Below are positions 30,303 through 39,225 of a stretch of 64,000 nucleotides of DNA, one piece after another (the stretch's first letter is position 1; every line of letters starts with the position of its first letter). The translations under genes and the position numbers were made by a program. Location of the stretch: NCBI RefSeq assembly GCF_000421645.1, contig NZ_ATXK01000011.1, positions 1-64,000 of the forward strand, in the 5' to 3' direction. The notes under the pieces are model-generated. The model made no database searches, was not told the DNA's origin, and was given only the letters and a program-made list of their open reading frames with translations. The DNA comes from Aurantimonas coralicida DSM 14790 (GTDB lineage: Bacteria; Pseudomonadota; Alphaproteobacteria; Rhizobiales; Rhizobiaceae).

Positions 30303-31280
30303 CTATTCGATCGCCTGGAGGCGGTCGTAGGTCTCCTGGTCCCAGGTGGCGTCGGGACCGTTATGCAGCTTCATCGTCGCCTCGCGGAACGGCGTGATGT
30401 CGACCTCGTGAACGTTGACGCCCTGCTCGCGGAACCACTCGGCGAGCTTGGCCTCGTTCTCGCGCACCTGCGTGGTGGCGCAGTCGGCGGTTTCCTTCAG
30501 AACATCGGAGAGCGCCGTCCGGTCGGCCTCCTCCATCTGGTCCCAGGTCGGGCCGCCGACGATGGTCAGGAGCGCATCGTTGATATGGGCGGTCAGCGAG
30601 ATGTCCGTCTGCACCTCGTAGAACTTCTTGGCCTGGATGGTCGGCAGCGGGTTCTCCTGGCCGTCCACCGTGCCCTGCTGCAGCGCCAGATAGACCTCGG
30701 CGAAGGCGATCGGCGTCGGATTGGCGTTCACCGCCTTCGGGAACATCATGTAGAGCGGGGCATTCGGCACCCGGATCTTCATGCCCTCCATGTCGGCCGG
30801 CGTGTTGATCGGCTTGTTCGCCGTCACGTGCCGCTGGCCGTAATAGGTGGTGGCGACGACGTGGTTGCCGGTCGCCTCGTTGTAGCCGGCCGCCAGTTCC
30901 TTGAAGAGATCGGAGTTGCGGAACGCGTCCCAGTGGTCGTAGCCACGGAACATGAAGGGCGCGCCGCCGATGGCGATCGGGCCGTAGGCGCGGCCGGCGA
31001 AAAGCTGGCCCGTATAGATCACGTCGACGGTGCCGAGGCCGAGGCCTTCGTTGATGTCGACTTCCTTGCCGAGCGAGGACGCCGGGAACACCTCGAAGGA
31101 ATAGCGATCCTCCGTCGCCGCCTTCAGCTTGTCCGACGCCTCCACCGCGCAGGTATGATACGGCTCGCTGGACTCGTAGACATGGGCGAATTTCAGCGCC
31201 GTCTGGGCGAAGGCCGGCTGCGCGGTGAGCGCAATGGCAGTCGCGGCCGAAAGGGCCAGTACATGCTGTGTGTATTTCAT
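30303..31280 (-). CDS. TRAP transporter substrate-binding protein (DctP type)
   Basis: 325 aa; GGGGAGGAAC lies just before the ATG. A Sec signal peptide (MKYTQHVLALSAATAIALTA, cleavage after AFA) precedes a DctP fold: LKFAHVYESSEPYH, EVFPASSLGKEVDI, the carboxylate-binding arginine region MKIRVPNAPLYMMF near residue 150, and AEVYLALQQGTVDGQENP near 185. Lying divergent from an altronate dehydratase gene in a uronate locus, it most likely binds a hexuronate or related acid; the exact ligand is not readable. Confidence 0.9.
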   Translation of the reverse strand: MKYTQHVLALSAATAIALTAQPAFAQTALKFAHVYESSEPYHTCAVEASDKLKAATEDRYSFEVFPASSLGKEVDINEGLGLGTVDVIYTGQLFAGRAYGPIAIGGAPFMFRGYDHWDAFRNSDLFKELAAGYNEATGNHVVATTYYGQRHVTANKPINTPADMEGMKIRVPNAPLYMMFPKAVNANPTPIAFAEVYLALQQGTVDGQENPLPTIQAKKFYEVQTDISLTAHINDALLTIVGGPTWDQMEEADRTALSDVLKETADCATTQVRENEAKLAEWFREQGVNVHEVDITPFREATMKLHNGPDATWDQETYDRLQAIE

Positions 31281-31295
31281 CTTGTTCCTCCCCAA

Positions 31296-31303
31296 TGTAT
31301 ACA
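31296..31303. promoter_or_regulatory. Possible GntR-type operator in the dctP-uxaA divergent region
   Basis: A TGTATACA palindrome lies 16 nt before the dctP start, in the only region shared by the first TRAP operon and uxaA. Its GTATAC core resembles the core of hexuronate GntR operators. It overlaps where the TRAP leader would be, so it would fit repression. Short palindromes arise by chance, so this is tentative. Confidence 0.3.
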
Positions 31304-31464
31304 CTGTTTTCAGGCGATCATATTGATTGCATCCCACAGCGCAATGGCCCCATCGTCGTTCTTGACGATCGCTGCCGCAAGGGCGGCGACGCAAAATGAG
31401 GCGGGCAGCGGCGCGGCGAGGTATCCGGTCGATGCGATCGGTCGAGACAGAGGATAGTTCAGAC

Positions 31465-32979
31465 ATGTCGACGAATACGGTGCGCCTCGACCCTTCGGAC
31501 AACGTGGTCACGGCGCTGAAGGCGCTGGAAACCGGCGCCGCGGTCGAGGAGACGACGACGCTCGGACTGGTCCCGCGCGGCCACAAGATCGCCACCCGGG
31601 CCATTCCCGCCGGAACGCCGGTGATCAAATATGCGCAGATCATCGGCTACGCCGCCGAGGACATCGCGCCCGGCAGCCACGTCCACACCCAGAATGTCGA
31701 GTTCCGCGGCACGGCCCACAATTACGATTTCTCCACCGACCTGCGGCCGGTCGCCATGGTCCCCGAGGACCAGCGCGACACCTTCATGGGCTATCGCCGC
31801 AAGGACGGCCGCGTCGGCACCCGCAACACCATCGCGGTGATCACCTCCGTCAACTGCTCGGCGACGGCGGCCCGCAAGATCGCCGAGGCCTTCGGGCCGG
31901 AGGAGCTGGCGGCCTATCCCAATGTCGACGGCGTCACCGCCTTCGTCCACGGCACCGGCTGCGGCATGGGCGGCGATGGCGAGGGCTTCGAGGCGCTGCA
32001 GCGGATCATGTGGGGCTATGCCCGCCATCCCAACGTCGCAGGGGTGCTGATGGTCGGCCTCGGCTGCGAGGTGAACCAGATCGACTGGCTGCTGGAAGCC
32101 TTCGGGATCGAGAAGGGCCCGATGTTCCACGCCATGAACATCCAGGACGTGGCGGGCCTGCGCCGCACGGTCGAGATCGGCGTCGAGCGGGTTCGCGCCA
32201 TGCTGCCGATCGCCAACGAGGCGCGCCGCGAGCCCTGCCCCGCTTCCGAGCTGATGGTCGCGCTCCAGTGCGGCGGCTCCGACGCCTGGTCGGGCATCAC
32301 CGCCAATCCGGCGCTCGGCTATGCCTGCGACCTGCTGGTCGCCCAGGGCGGCACCGGCGTCCTCGCCGAAACGCCGGAGATCTACGGCGCCGAACATCTT
32401 CTGACCCGCCGCGCCAAGGACGAGAAGACCGGCCGCAAGCTGGTCAAGCTGATCGAGTGGTGGGAGGATTATACCGCGCGCAACAAGGGCTCGATGGACA
32501 ACAACCCGTCGCCCGGCAACAAGAAGGGCGGTCTGACCACCATCCTGGAGAAGTCGCTGGGCGCCGCGGCCAAGGGCGGCACGACGCCGCTCAACGGGGT
32601 CTTTCGTTACGGGGAACCGGTCAATACGCGCGGCTTCGTCTTCATGGATTCGCCCGGCTACGATCCGGCCTCGGTGACCGGCCAGATCGCCTCGGGCTGC
32701 AACCTCGTCGCCTTCACCACCGGTCGCGGTTCGGCCGCCGGCTTCAAGCCGTCGCCGTCCATCAAGATCGCCACCAACACCGAGATGTATCGCAAATTGT
32801 CCGAGGACATGGACGTCGATTGCGGCCGGATCGTCTCCGAGGGGCTGTCGATCGAGGCCGCCGGCCGCGAGATCTACGAATTGCTGCTGCGCGTCGCGTC
32901 GGGCGAAATGTCGAAATCCGAGGCACAGGGTCTCGGCGACTACGAATTCGTGCCCTGGCAGATCGGCGCGACCATGTAG
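31465..32979 (+). CDS. uxaA: Altronate dehydratase (UxaA family, full length)
   Basis: 504 aa; AGAGGA lies about 10 nt upstream of the ATG. An N-terminal SAF domain (about 10-85) is joined to the UxaA/GarD dehydratase domain: YRRKDGRVGTRNTIAVI near residue 112, HGTGCGMGG near 167, MDNNPSPGNKKGGLTTILEKS near 345 and CNLVAFTTGRGS near 412. It removes water from D-altronate to give 2-keto-3-deoxygluconate in galacturonate breakdown. Divergent from the first TRAP operon. The product feeds the KdgK kinase encoded 2 kb away. Confidence 0.9.
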   Translation: MSTNTVRLDPSDNVVTALKALETGAAVEETTTLGLVPRGHKIATRAIPAGTPVIKYAQIIGYAAEDIAPGSHVHTQNVEFRGTAHNYDFSTDLRPVAMVPEDQRDTFMGYRRKDGRVGTRNTIAVITSVNCSATAARKIAEAFGPEELAAYPNVDGVTAFVHGTGCGMGGDGEGFEALQRIMWGYARHPNVAGVLMVGLGCEVNQIDWLLEAFGIEKGPMFHAMNIQDVAGLRRTVEIGVERVRAMLPIANEARREPCPASELMVALQCGGSDAWSGITANPALGYACDLLVAQGGTGVLAETPEIYGAEHLLTRRAKDEKTGRKLVKLIEWWEDYTARNKGSMDNNPSPGNKKGGLTTILEKSLGAAAKGGTTPLNGVFRYGEPVNTRGFVFMDSPGYDPASVTGQIASGCNLVAFTTGRGSAAGFKPSPSIKIATNTEMYRKLSEDMDVDCGRIVSEGLSIEAAGREIYELLLRVASGEMSKSEAQGLGDYEFVPWQIGATM

Positions 32980-32993
32980 GCAGGACCGTTTGC

Positions 32994-33060
32994 GGGCGGC
33001 CGCTACGGCGGCGCCGCCCGTGCGCGATCCTCGGTGAGCGGCGCAGATCATGTGCGCCGC
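32994..33060. terminator. Paired hairpins between convergent genes
   Basis: Two stem-loops fill the gap between uxaA and the convergent hydrolase gene: GGGCGGC (32994-33000) with GCCGCCC (33013-33019), and GCGGCGCA (33038-33045) with TGCGCCGC (33053-33060). They may end transcription from both sides. Neither has a T-run. Confidence 0.4.
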
Positions 33061-33072
33061 GCATCCACCGGC

Positions 33073-34704
33073 TCAGTCCCGGACGAAAATCCCCAGACCC
33101 GCCCGGTCGTAATAGTCCAGCGTGACGTCCGCGACCCGGCCATCGTTGTCCGTGCGGAACCGCGCGAGCGATGGCCCGATGGCGTTCTCGCCGATCGTCT
33201 CGAAGGTGAAGACGTCGCCGTCATATGCGGTGAGGGCAAAGCGCGTCGGCGCTGGCGCCGGACCGAGGATCATCGACAGGGCGCCATCCTCCGCCTCGAC
33301 GCGGAGCGGGCCGTAATAGCTGTTTTCGTAGCGGCCGGCATAGGTCTCGAGATCGCGCGGTGCCGCGGCATCGGCAGGTGCCGGCGGCACCTCCGCCGCC
33401 TCGAGCTCGGCGTCCCGCTGCGCCGCGAAGATGCCGCCGATGAAGCCCAGCCAGTCGACGGTCTGCTCGCCGTTCTGGACGATATCCATGAAGCTCGCGC
33501 AGATCGCCTCCGGCACGCCGATCGGCTCGCCATTGGTGAGGACGACGATGCCGAGTTCCTCGCCGGGAAGCAGCGAGATCGCCGTCGCGGTGCCGAGGTT
33601 GAAGGCGCCGGAATGGCCGAGCGTCACCCGGCCCTGATCGTCGATGCCGACGTTCCAGCCCAGCCCGTAGAAGCCGGCGCGGATCGCCGGATCCGCCGGC
33701 AGGCGATTGGGCATATGCGGCTGATGGGTCGTCGCCAGGGCGCTTTCATCGATCAGGGTCGTGCCCTCGAAACGACCCTGGCCGAGTTGCAGGCGCAGGA
33801 AGCGGGCCATATCCGAGACCGAGGCGCTGGCACCGCCGGCCGGTGCCTCTGCGTCCGCTACGCGTTCGTAGCGCGCCTCCCAGCGTCCCTCGTCCGGCGC
33901 GCCGGCCCGCACATGGATCTTCGCCCGGTTGTCATGGCCAGCATAGTCCGCGTTGCGATAGCTCGTGCGGGTCATGCCGAGCGGCCGGAACAGCCGCTCC
34001 GTGGCAAGGTCCTCGAAGGGTTGGCCGGCGGCCTTGGCGGCGGCGACCGCACCGGCGGTATAGCCGAGATTGGAGTAGTGATAGGTCGAGCGGAACGGGT
34101 CCAGGGGCTGCTGGTCGATCCGCGACAGGATCGTCTCCCGGTCGAAGCCCAGATCCTCGAGAAGGTCGCCCGCCCCCGTCGCCAGCCCCGAACGATGCGA
34201 CATCAGATCGGTGAAGGTCGCATGGTCGCTGACATAGGGATCGGACAGGGCGAAGGACGGATCGTAGCCGCGCACCGGCTGGTCCCATTCCAACAGGCCG
34301 TCGCCAACGAGCCCCGCGACGAGGGTCGAGGCGATGGGCTTCGACAACGAGGCGAGCAGGAAGACCGTGTCGGTATTCACCGGCTCCGGCTCGCCGACTT
34401 CGCGCAGGCCGAAGCCCTTGGCGAAGAGCACTTCGTCCCGGTAGACGACGGCGACCGCGACGCCCGGCACGCCGGTCGTCTCCATCACGCCCTCGACGAC
34501 CCCGTCGAGGCGATCGACAGCCCGGTCCACCTGCTGCCGGTCCAGAAGCGGCGGCACCGGCATGACGGGCGCCGGCAGAAGATTGGCGGGCGAAGGCGAC
34601 GCGCCATCCTGCGCTATCGCGGGTGTTCCCGGGGCGGTGAGGACGAGGCTGAGGGCGAATGCCGGCAGGGCCAGGTTTCTGAACGAACGCACAGGGCGGA
34701 TCAT
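33073..34704 (-). CDS. Secreted serine hydrolase, beta-lactamase/esterase class C type
   Basis: 543 aa with a signal peptide ending TPAIA-Q near residue 31. The catalytic SxxK is S119-L-S-K122, the second motif is YSN (YHYSNLGYTAGA near 200) and the third is GHSGAFN near 350, all as in AmpC-like esterases and peptidases. A C-terminal domain of about 120 residues resembles the beta-barrel appended in many such hydrolases. It lies inside the uronate locus but on the opposite strand to uxaA. A role as an esterase acting on esterified uronates is conceivable but not shown by sequence. Confidence 0.85.
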   Translation of the reverse strand: MIRPVRSFRNLALPAFALSLVLTAPGTPAIAQDGASPSPANLLPAPVMPVPPLLDRQQVDRAVDRLDGVVEGVMETTGVPGVAVAVVYRDEVLFAKGFGLREVGEPEPVNTDTVFLLASLSKPIASTLVAGLVGDGLLEWDQPVRGYDPSFALSDPYVSDHATFTDLMSHRSGLATGAGDLLEDLGFDRETILSRIDQQPLDPFRSTYHYSNLGYTAGAVAAAKAAGQPFEDLATERLFRPLGMTRTSYRNADYAGHDNRAKIHVRAGAPDEGRWEARYERVADAEAPAGGASASVSDMARFLRLQLGQGRFEGTTLIDESALATTHQPHMPNRLPADPAIRAGFYGLGWNVGIDDQGRVTLGHSGAFNLGTATAISLLPGEELGIVVLTNGEPIGVPEAICASFMDIVQNGEQTVDWLGFIGGIFAAQRDAELEAAEVPPAPADAAAPRDLETYAGRYENSYYGPLRVEAEDGALSMILGPAPAPTRFALTAYDGDVFTFETIGENAIGPSLARFRTDNDGRVADVTLDYYDRAGLGIFVRD

Positions 34705-34809
34705 CGCAAGGCTCCCTTCACCCGCATCGGACGACCGAACGGGTGAAGCAACCTTACGATGCGGCAGATGCGACAGGAACCCCGCAATCCCGGCAGGGTT
34801 TCGGCCGCG

Positions 34810-35715
34810 TTAACGGATCAGGGCGCCGTAATGGCGAACGACTTCGCCGGCCAGCTCGTGCCCACGTTCGGCCGCCTGCCGCGGTTCGGCGCCGTCGAGG
34901 CGCGCGGCGAGATAGCCGGCATTGAAGCTGTCGCCCGCCCCCGTCGTGTCGATGACGTCGGCGACCTTGCGCGCAGCCACGGTTTCGAAGCCGCCCTCCG
35001 TCGCGACCAGCGCCGGGTCGGAGCCGTCCTTGACCACCACTTCGCCGGTGCCACAGGCCAGATACCGTCTGGCGGTCGCCTCGGGCGACGCGTCACCGAA
35101 GGCCGCGACCTCGTCGGGAAAGCTCGGCAGGCAGAGGCTGGCGACGGCGGCGCCCGCCTCCATCGCCGCCCGCATCACATCCGGCTCGGGCCACAGGCGC
35201 GGCCGGATGTTCGGATCGAAGGCGACCAGCTTGCCGGCGGCGCGGGCCGCGCCGAGCATGTCGAGCAGGCGCTGGCGATCGTCCGGCGACAGGATCGCCA
35301 GGGTGATGCCGGAGAAATAGAAGGCGTCGCCGCTCGCAGCGGCCGCGTCCAGCTGCGCCGGGTCGGCCGCCAGCAGCTTGGCCGCGGCGCTGTCGCGCCA
35401 GTAGGAGAAGCTGCGTTCGGCGCCGTCCAGATGGATCATGTAGAGGCCGGGCATCCGCTCGGGGATGCGGCGGACGAGATCGGTCGCAAGCCCCGCCTCG
35501 GTGAAAAAGGCCAGCATCTCGTCCGATGTCGTGTCGGTGCCCAGCGCCGTGTGATAGGCGACGTCCCAGCCCTCGCCGAGCCCGCGCCGCAGGTACCAGG
35601 CGGTGTTGAAGGTGTCGCCGGCAAAGCCCTTGCGATAGAGCCCCTCGCCGGCCGAGGACAGCTCCACCATGCATTCGCCGATGGAGACGATGCGCCTGCG
35701 GGTCGCCGCGCTCAT
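34810..35715 (-). CDS. kdgK: 2-keto-3-deoxygluconate kinase (PfkB family)
   Basis: 301 aa. IVSIGECMVELSSAGEGLY at the N-terminus and VIDTTGAGDSFNAGYLAA near residue 245 (catalytic aspartate in GAGD) define a PfkB sugar kinase, and the N-terminus is typical of KdgK. It phosphorylates 2-keto-3-deoxygluconate, the common product of UxuA, UxaA and the Kdu branch. Start overlaps the uxuA stop (ATGA), so the two are co-translated. Confidence 0.9.
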   Translation of the reverse strand: MSAATRRRIVSIGECMVELSSAGEGLYRKGFAGDTFNTAWYLRRGLGEGWDVAYHTALGTDTTSDEMLAFFTEAGLATDLVRRIPERMPGLYMIHLDGAERSFSYWRDSAAAKLLAADPAQLDAAAASGDAFYFSGITLAILSPDDRQRLLDMLGAARAAGKLVAFDPNIRPRLWPEPDVMRAAMEAGAAVASLCLPSFPDEVAAFGDASPEATARRYLACGTGEVVVKDGSDPALVATEGGFETVAARKVADVIDTTGAGDSFNAGYLAARLDGAEPRQAAERGHELAGEVVRHYGALIR

Positions 35716-36926
35716 GCCGGCACCCGATGGGCGGCCGCATCGCCGTCGAGGGTCGCGACCGCGGCCATGACGCCGCGCAGTTCCGCCAGGCCGCGCATGC
35801 GGCCGATGACCGGATAGCCCGGATGCGTGCCGCGACCGATGTCGGACAGAAGCTCGTGGCCGTGATCGGGTCGCATCGGGATTTCCGCGTCGGCCCGGCC
35901 CTCGGCCCGGCGACGGCGCTCCTCGGCCATCAGAACCCGCACCAGCGCCACCATGTCGGTGTCGCCGGCCAGATGATCGGCCTCCTCGAAGGAGCCGTCG
36001 GCGTCCTTGGCGACGTTTCTGAGATGGGCGAAATGGATCTTGTCGGCAAAGCGTGCGGCGATCGCCGGCACGTCGTTGGCCGGATTGGCGCCGAGCGAGC
36101 CCGAGCAGAGCGTCAGGCCGTTGGCCGGCGACGGCACGGCATCGAGCACGAAGGCGATGTCCTCGGCATTCGAGACCACCCGCGGCAGGCCGAAGAGCGG
36201 TCGCGGCGGATCGTCGGGATGGACGCAAAGCCGCATGCCGGCCTCTTCGGCCACCGGCACCACCGCTTCGAGGAAACGCCGGTAATTGGCCCGCACGTCG
36301 TCGCGGGTGATGCCGGCATAGCGACCGAGGATCTCGCGCAGGCCGGCAACGTCGTAGCGCGCATAGGCGCCCGGCAGGCCGGCATTGATGGCAGTCAGCA
36401 GCCGCTCGCGATCGGCCGGCGTGGAGGCCTCGAACCAGGCTTTCGCCCGCGCCAGCGTCTGCGGCGCGACGCCGTCGGCCGCGCCCTCGCGCTCCAGCAT
36501 GAAGACGTCGAAGGCGACATATTCGTGCATGTTGAAGCGCAGGCTGGTGCCGCCGCCCACCACCGGCGCGGCCAGTTCGGTCCGCGTCCAGTCGAGGAGC
36601 GGCATGAAATTGTAGCAGACGGTACGGATGCCGCAGGCGGCGAGATTGCGCAGCGACTGGCGATAGGTCTCGAACAGCGGCTCCAGATCGCCGTCACCCA
36701 GCTTGATGCGCTCGTGCACCGGCAGGCTTTCCACGACCTGCCATTCCAGGCCGAGCGCCGGGTCTTCGGCGATCAGCGCCTTTCGCGCGGTGATCGCCTC
36801 GACCGTCCAGACCTCGCCATAGGGGATCTCGTGCAGGGCATTGACGATGCCCCGGGCGCCGGTCTGGCGGATTTCCGATAGCTGGATGCGATCCTGCGGC
36901 CCGAACCAGCGCCACGTTTCCTGCAT
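35712..36926 (-). CDS. uxuA: Mannonate dehydratase UxuA
   Basis: 404 aa, normal length. ETWRWFGPQDRIQLSEIRQTG at the N-terminus, TVCYNFMPLLDWTRTEL near residue 105 and MRLCVHPDDPPRPLFGLPR near 230 are diagnostic, with metal-binding H and C residues. It dehydrates D-mannonate to 2-keto-3-deoxygluconate in the glucuronate branch. First gene of the uxuA-kdgK pair; gntR lies 70 nt upstream on the same strand and may be in the same transcript. Confidence 0.95.
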   Translation of the reverse strand: MQETWRWFGPQDRIQLSEIRQTGARGIVNALHEIPYGEVWTVEAITARKALIAEDPALGLEWQVVESLPVHERIKLGDGDLEPLFETYRQSLRNLAACGIRTVCYNFMPLLDWTRTELAAPVVGGGTSLRFNMHEYVAFDVFMLEREGAADGVAPQTLARAKAWFEASTPADRERLLTAINAGLPGAYARYDVAGLREILGRYAGITRDDVRANYRRFLEAVVPVAEEAGMRLCVHPDDPPRPLFGLPRVVSNAEDIAFVLDAVPSPANGLTLCSGSLGANPANDVPAIAARFADKIHFAHLRNVAKDADGSFEEADHLAGDTDMVALVRVLMAEERRRRAEGRADAEIPMRPDHGHELLSDIGRGTHPGYPVIGRMRGLAELRGVMAAVATLDGDAAAHRVPA

Positions 36927-36996
36927 GTTGCGTCCCCACCCCGGTCGCGTGTCGGGCGCCCTGCGACGCCCCTGTCCTGGCTGACGGCGCGCCGGC

Positions 36997-37701
36997 TCAG
37001 CCCGCGTCGCTGTCGTCGAAATACTGGTCGAACTCGACCCTCAGGCGGACCAGATGGTCGTTGATCCGGCCGAGATGCGTGCGCATCGCAAGGTCGGCCG
37101 CCTCGCCATCCCGGGCCTTGATGGCCTCGAAGATCGCCACGTGGTCCTCGTAGACCGCCGGCTGGCCGAAGGCCAGTGACAGGAAGCGCAACCGGTCCAT
37201 CTGCGCCTTCTGCTCGTCGATGAGCTGCCAGGCAAAGCCGCATCCGGCGCCCTGCGCGATCAGGCGATGAAATTCGTCGTCTTCCAGGTGGAAGGTGTGG
37301 CGATCGTCCTTCAGCTGCGCCGCCCGCTGCAGTTCCAGATTGGCCTCCAGCCGGCCGACCAGTTCGCCGACGTCGCGCTGGCAGGCCTCGCGCACCACCG
37401 CGACCTCCAGCGCCTCGCGAATGAAGCGGGCGTTGCGGACCTCCTGAACCGAGATCTTCACCACTTCGGTCCGCCGCTGCGGCTGCACGCGCAGATAGCC
37501 GGTCCGGGCGAGCCGGCCGAAGGCCTCGCGCACGGGCTGGCGCGACACGCCGAGATGCCTAGCGACCTCGGCCTCCGAAATGCCGACGCCGGGGAGAAGG
37601 CGAAGCTCCAGGATGGCCGTGCGCAATTGCGTGTAGACGCTGTCGGCCATCGTGCCCCGGGGCTGGGTCGTGGCGTCCGGGGAAAGGGCTTCGAGAGACA
37701 T
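36997..37701 (-). CDS. GntR-family regulator, FCD subfamily, of the uronate locus
   Basis: 234 aa; AAAGGT lies 6-11 nt before the ATG, though an ATG 17 codons on is possible. The winged helix (ISEAEVARHLGVSRQPVREA near residue 50) precedes an all-helical FCD ligand domain (DDEFHRLIAQ near 125, HLGRINDHL near 210). FCD regulators of this context (UxuR/ExuR type) are repressors released by uronates. Divergent from uxaC, with a shared 79-bp control region. Confidence 0.87.
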   Translation of the reverse strand: MSLEALSPDATTQPRGTMADSVYTQLRTAILELRLLPGVGISEAEVARHLGVSRQPVREAFGRLARTGYLRVQPQRRTEVVKISVQEVRNARFIREALEVAVVREACQRDVGELVGRLEANLELQRAAQLKDDRHTFHLEDDEFHRLIAQGAGCGFAWQLIDEQKAQMDRLRFLSLAFGQPAVYEDHVAIFEAIKARDGEAADLAMRTHLGRINDHLVRLRVEFDQYFDDSDAG

Positions 37702-37725
37702 GGCGGACCTTTGTTGACGACATTC

Positions 37726-37741
37726 GGATACTAGGATACCA
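37726..37741. promoter_or_regulatory. Candidate GntR operator between gntR and uxaC
   Basis: Read on the minus strand, TGGTATCC is followed at once by TAGTATCC, two direct half-sites close to the TGGTATAC half-site of UxuR/ExuR-type boxes. The site lies 25 nt from the gntR start and about 40 nt from the uxaC start, a good position to control both. The call rests on resemblance only. Confidence 0.4.
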
Positions 37742-37780
37742 GTTTGTTCGCAAGCAATGAAATTCGTGGGTGAGGAACGG

Positions 37781-39187
37781 ATGGCGCTACTGGACGAGGA
37801 TCGGCTGTTCCCGGCGACGCCGAGGGTGCGCGACATCGCCCGCGCGCTCTACCAGACGGTCGCCGACCTGCCGATCATCAGCCCGCACGGCCATACCGAT
37901 CCGCGCTGGTACGCCGAGAACCAGCCCTTCCCGGACCCCGCCCAGCTCTTCGTCACGCCCGATCACTACATCTTCCGGATGCTGGTCTCGCAGGGCATCA
38001 GCCTTGAGGAGCTCGGCGTGCCCGACGCCAACGGCGTCGCGACCGAGACCGACGGCCGGGCCATCTGGCACCGCTTCGCCAGCCATTATCACCTGTTCCG
38101 CGGCACCCCGACGCGGCTGTGGCTCGACCATTCCTTCCAGACCCTGTTCGACATCGAGCGGCGCCTGTCGGCCGAGACCGCCGACTTCTACTACGACCGC
38201 ATCTCCGAGCGTCTCGCCCAGGATTCCTACCGGCCACGGGCGTTGTTCGAGCGCTTCAACATCGAGGCGATCGCCACCACCGAGAGCGCGCTGGACGACC
38301 TCGCCCATCACCGCACGATCCGCGACAGCGGCTGGGGCGGACGGGTGATCACCACCTACCGGCCGGATGCGGTCATCGATCCCGACTTCCCGGGATTTGC
38401 CGCCAATCTCGCGCGTCTCGGCGAGATCACCGGCTGCGACGTCGCCAGCTATGCCGGCTATCTCGACGCCCATCGTGCCCGCCGCGCCTATTTCCGCGAC
38501 TTCGGCGCGACCGCGACCGATCACGGCCATCCGACGGCGCGCACCGCCGATCTGCCCCGCGCCGAGGCCGAGGCGCTGTTTGCCCGCGTCACCGACGGAT
38601 CGGCCTCCGCCGCCGACCGCGAGACCTTCCGCGCCCAGATGCTGACCGAGATGGCGAGGCTGTCGGTCGAGGACGGCATGGTCATGCAGATCCATGCCGG
38701 CTCCTTCCGCAGCCATTCGGACCGGATCGCCGCCGGCTTCGGCCGCGACAAGGGTTTCGACATCCCGCAGCCGACCAATTACGTCACCGCGCTCAAGCCG
38801 CTGCTCGATGCGGTCGGGCTGGAGCCCGGCCTGACGATCATCCTCTTCACGCTCGACGAGACCGTCTATTCGCGCGAGCTGGCGCCGCTGGCCGGTGTCT
38901 ATCCGTGCCTGAAGCTCGGCCCGCCCTGGTGGTTCTTCGATGCGCCGGAAGGGATGAAGCGGTTCCGCGAGCAGGTCACAGAGACCGCCGGCTTCTACAA
39001 CACCGTCGGCTTCAACGACGACACCCGCGCCTTCTGCTCGATCCCCGCCCGGCACGACGTCGCGCGGCGGGTGGACTGCGCCTATCTGGCCGATCTCGTG
39101 GTCACCGGACGCCTCGTGGAGGACGAAGCGTTCGAGGTTGCCCACGATCTTGCCTATCGCCTGGCCAAGGAGGCCTACAGGCTTTGA
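37781..39187 (+). CDS. uxaC: Uronate isomerase UxaC
   Basis: 468 aa from the ATG preceded by GTGAGGAAC; an ATG 24 nt earlier lacks a ribosome site. The metal-binding HGHTDPRW near residue 30 belongs to the amidohydrolase-like barrel. NYVTALKPLLDAVGL and WWFFDAPEGMKRF are typical of UxaC. It interconverts glucuronate with fructuronate and galacturonate with tagaturonate, the first cytoplasmic step. First gene of a long plus-strand operon that continues with the second TRAP transporter. Confidence 0.95.
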   Translation: MALLDEDRLFPATPRVRDIARALYQTVADLPIISPHGHTDPRWYAENQPFPDPAQLFVTPDHYIFRMLVSQGISLEELGVPDANGVATETDGRAIWHRFASHYHLFRGTPTRLWLDHSFQTLFDIERRLSAETADFYYDRISERLAQDSYRPRALFERFNIEAIATTESALDDLAHHRTIRDSGWGGRVITTYRPDAVIDPDFPGFAANLARLGEITGCDVASYAGYLDAHRARRAYFRDFGATATDHGHPTARTADLPRAEAEALFARVTDGSASAADRETFRAQMLTEMARLSVEDGMVMQIHAGSFRSHSDRIAAGFGRDKGFDIPQPTNYVTALKPLLDAVGLEPGLTIILFTLDETVYSRELAPLAGVYPCLKLGPPWWFFDAPEGMKRFREQVTETAGFYNTVGFNDDTRAFCSIPARHDVARRVDCAYLADLVVTGRLVEDEAFEVAHDLAYRLAKEAYRL

Positions 39188-39225
39188 CCGGCGGCTGACG
39201 CCGCCATTTCTGGGAGGAAGCAGGC

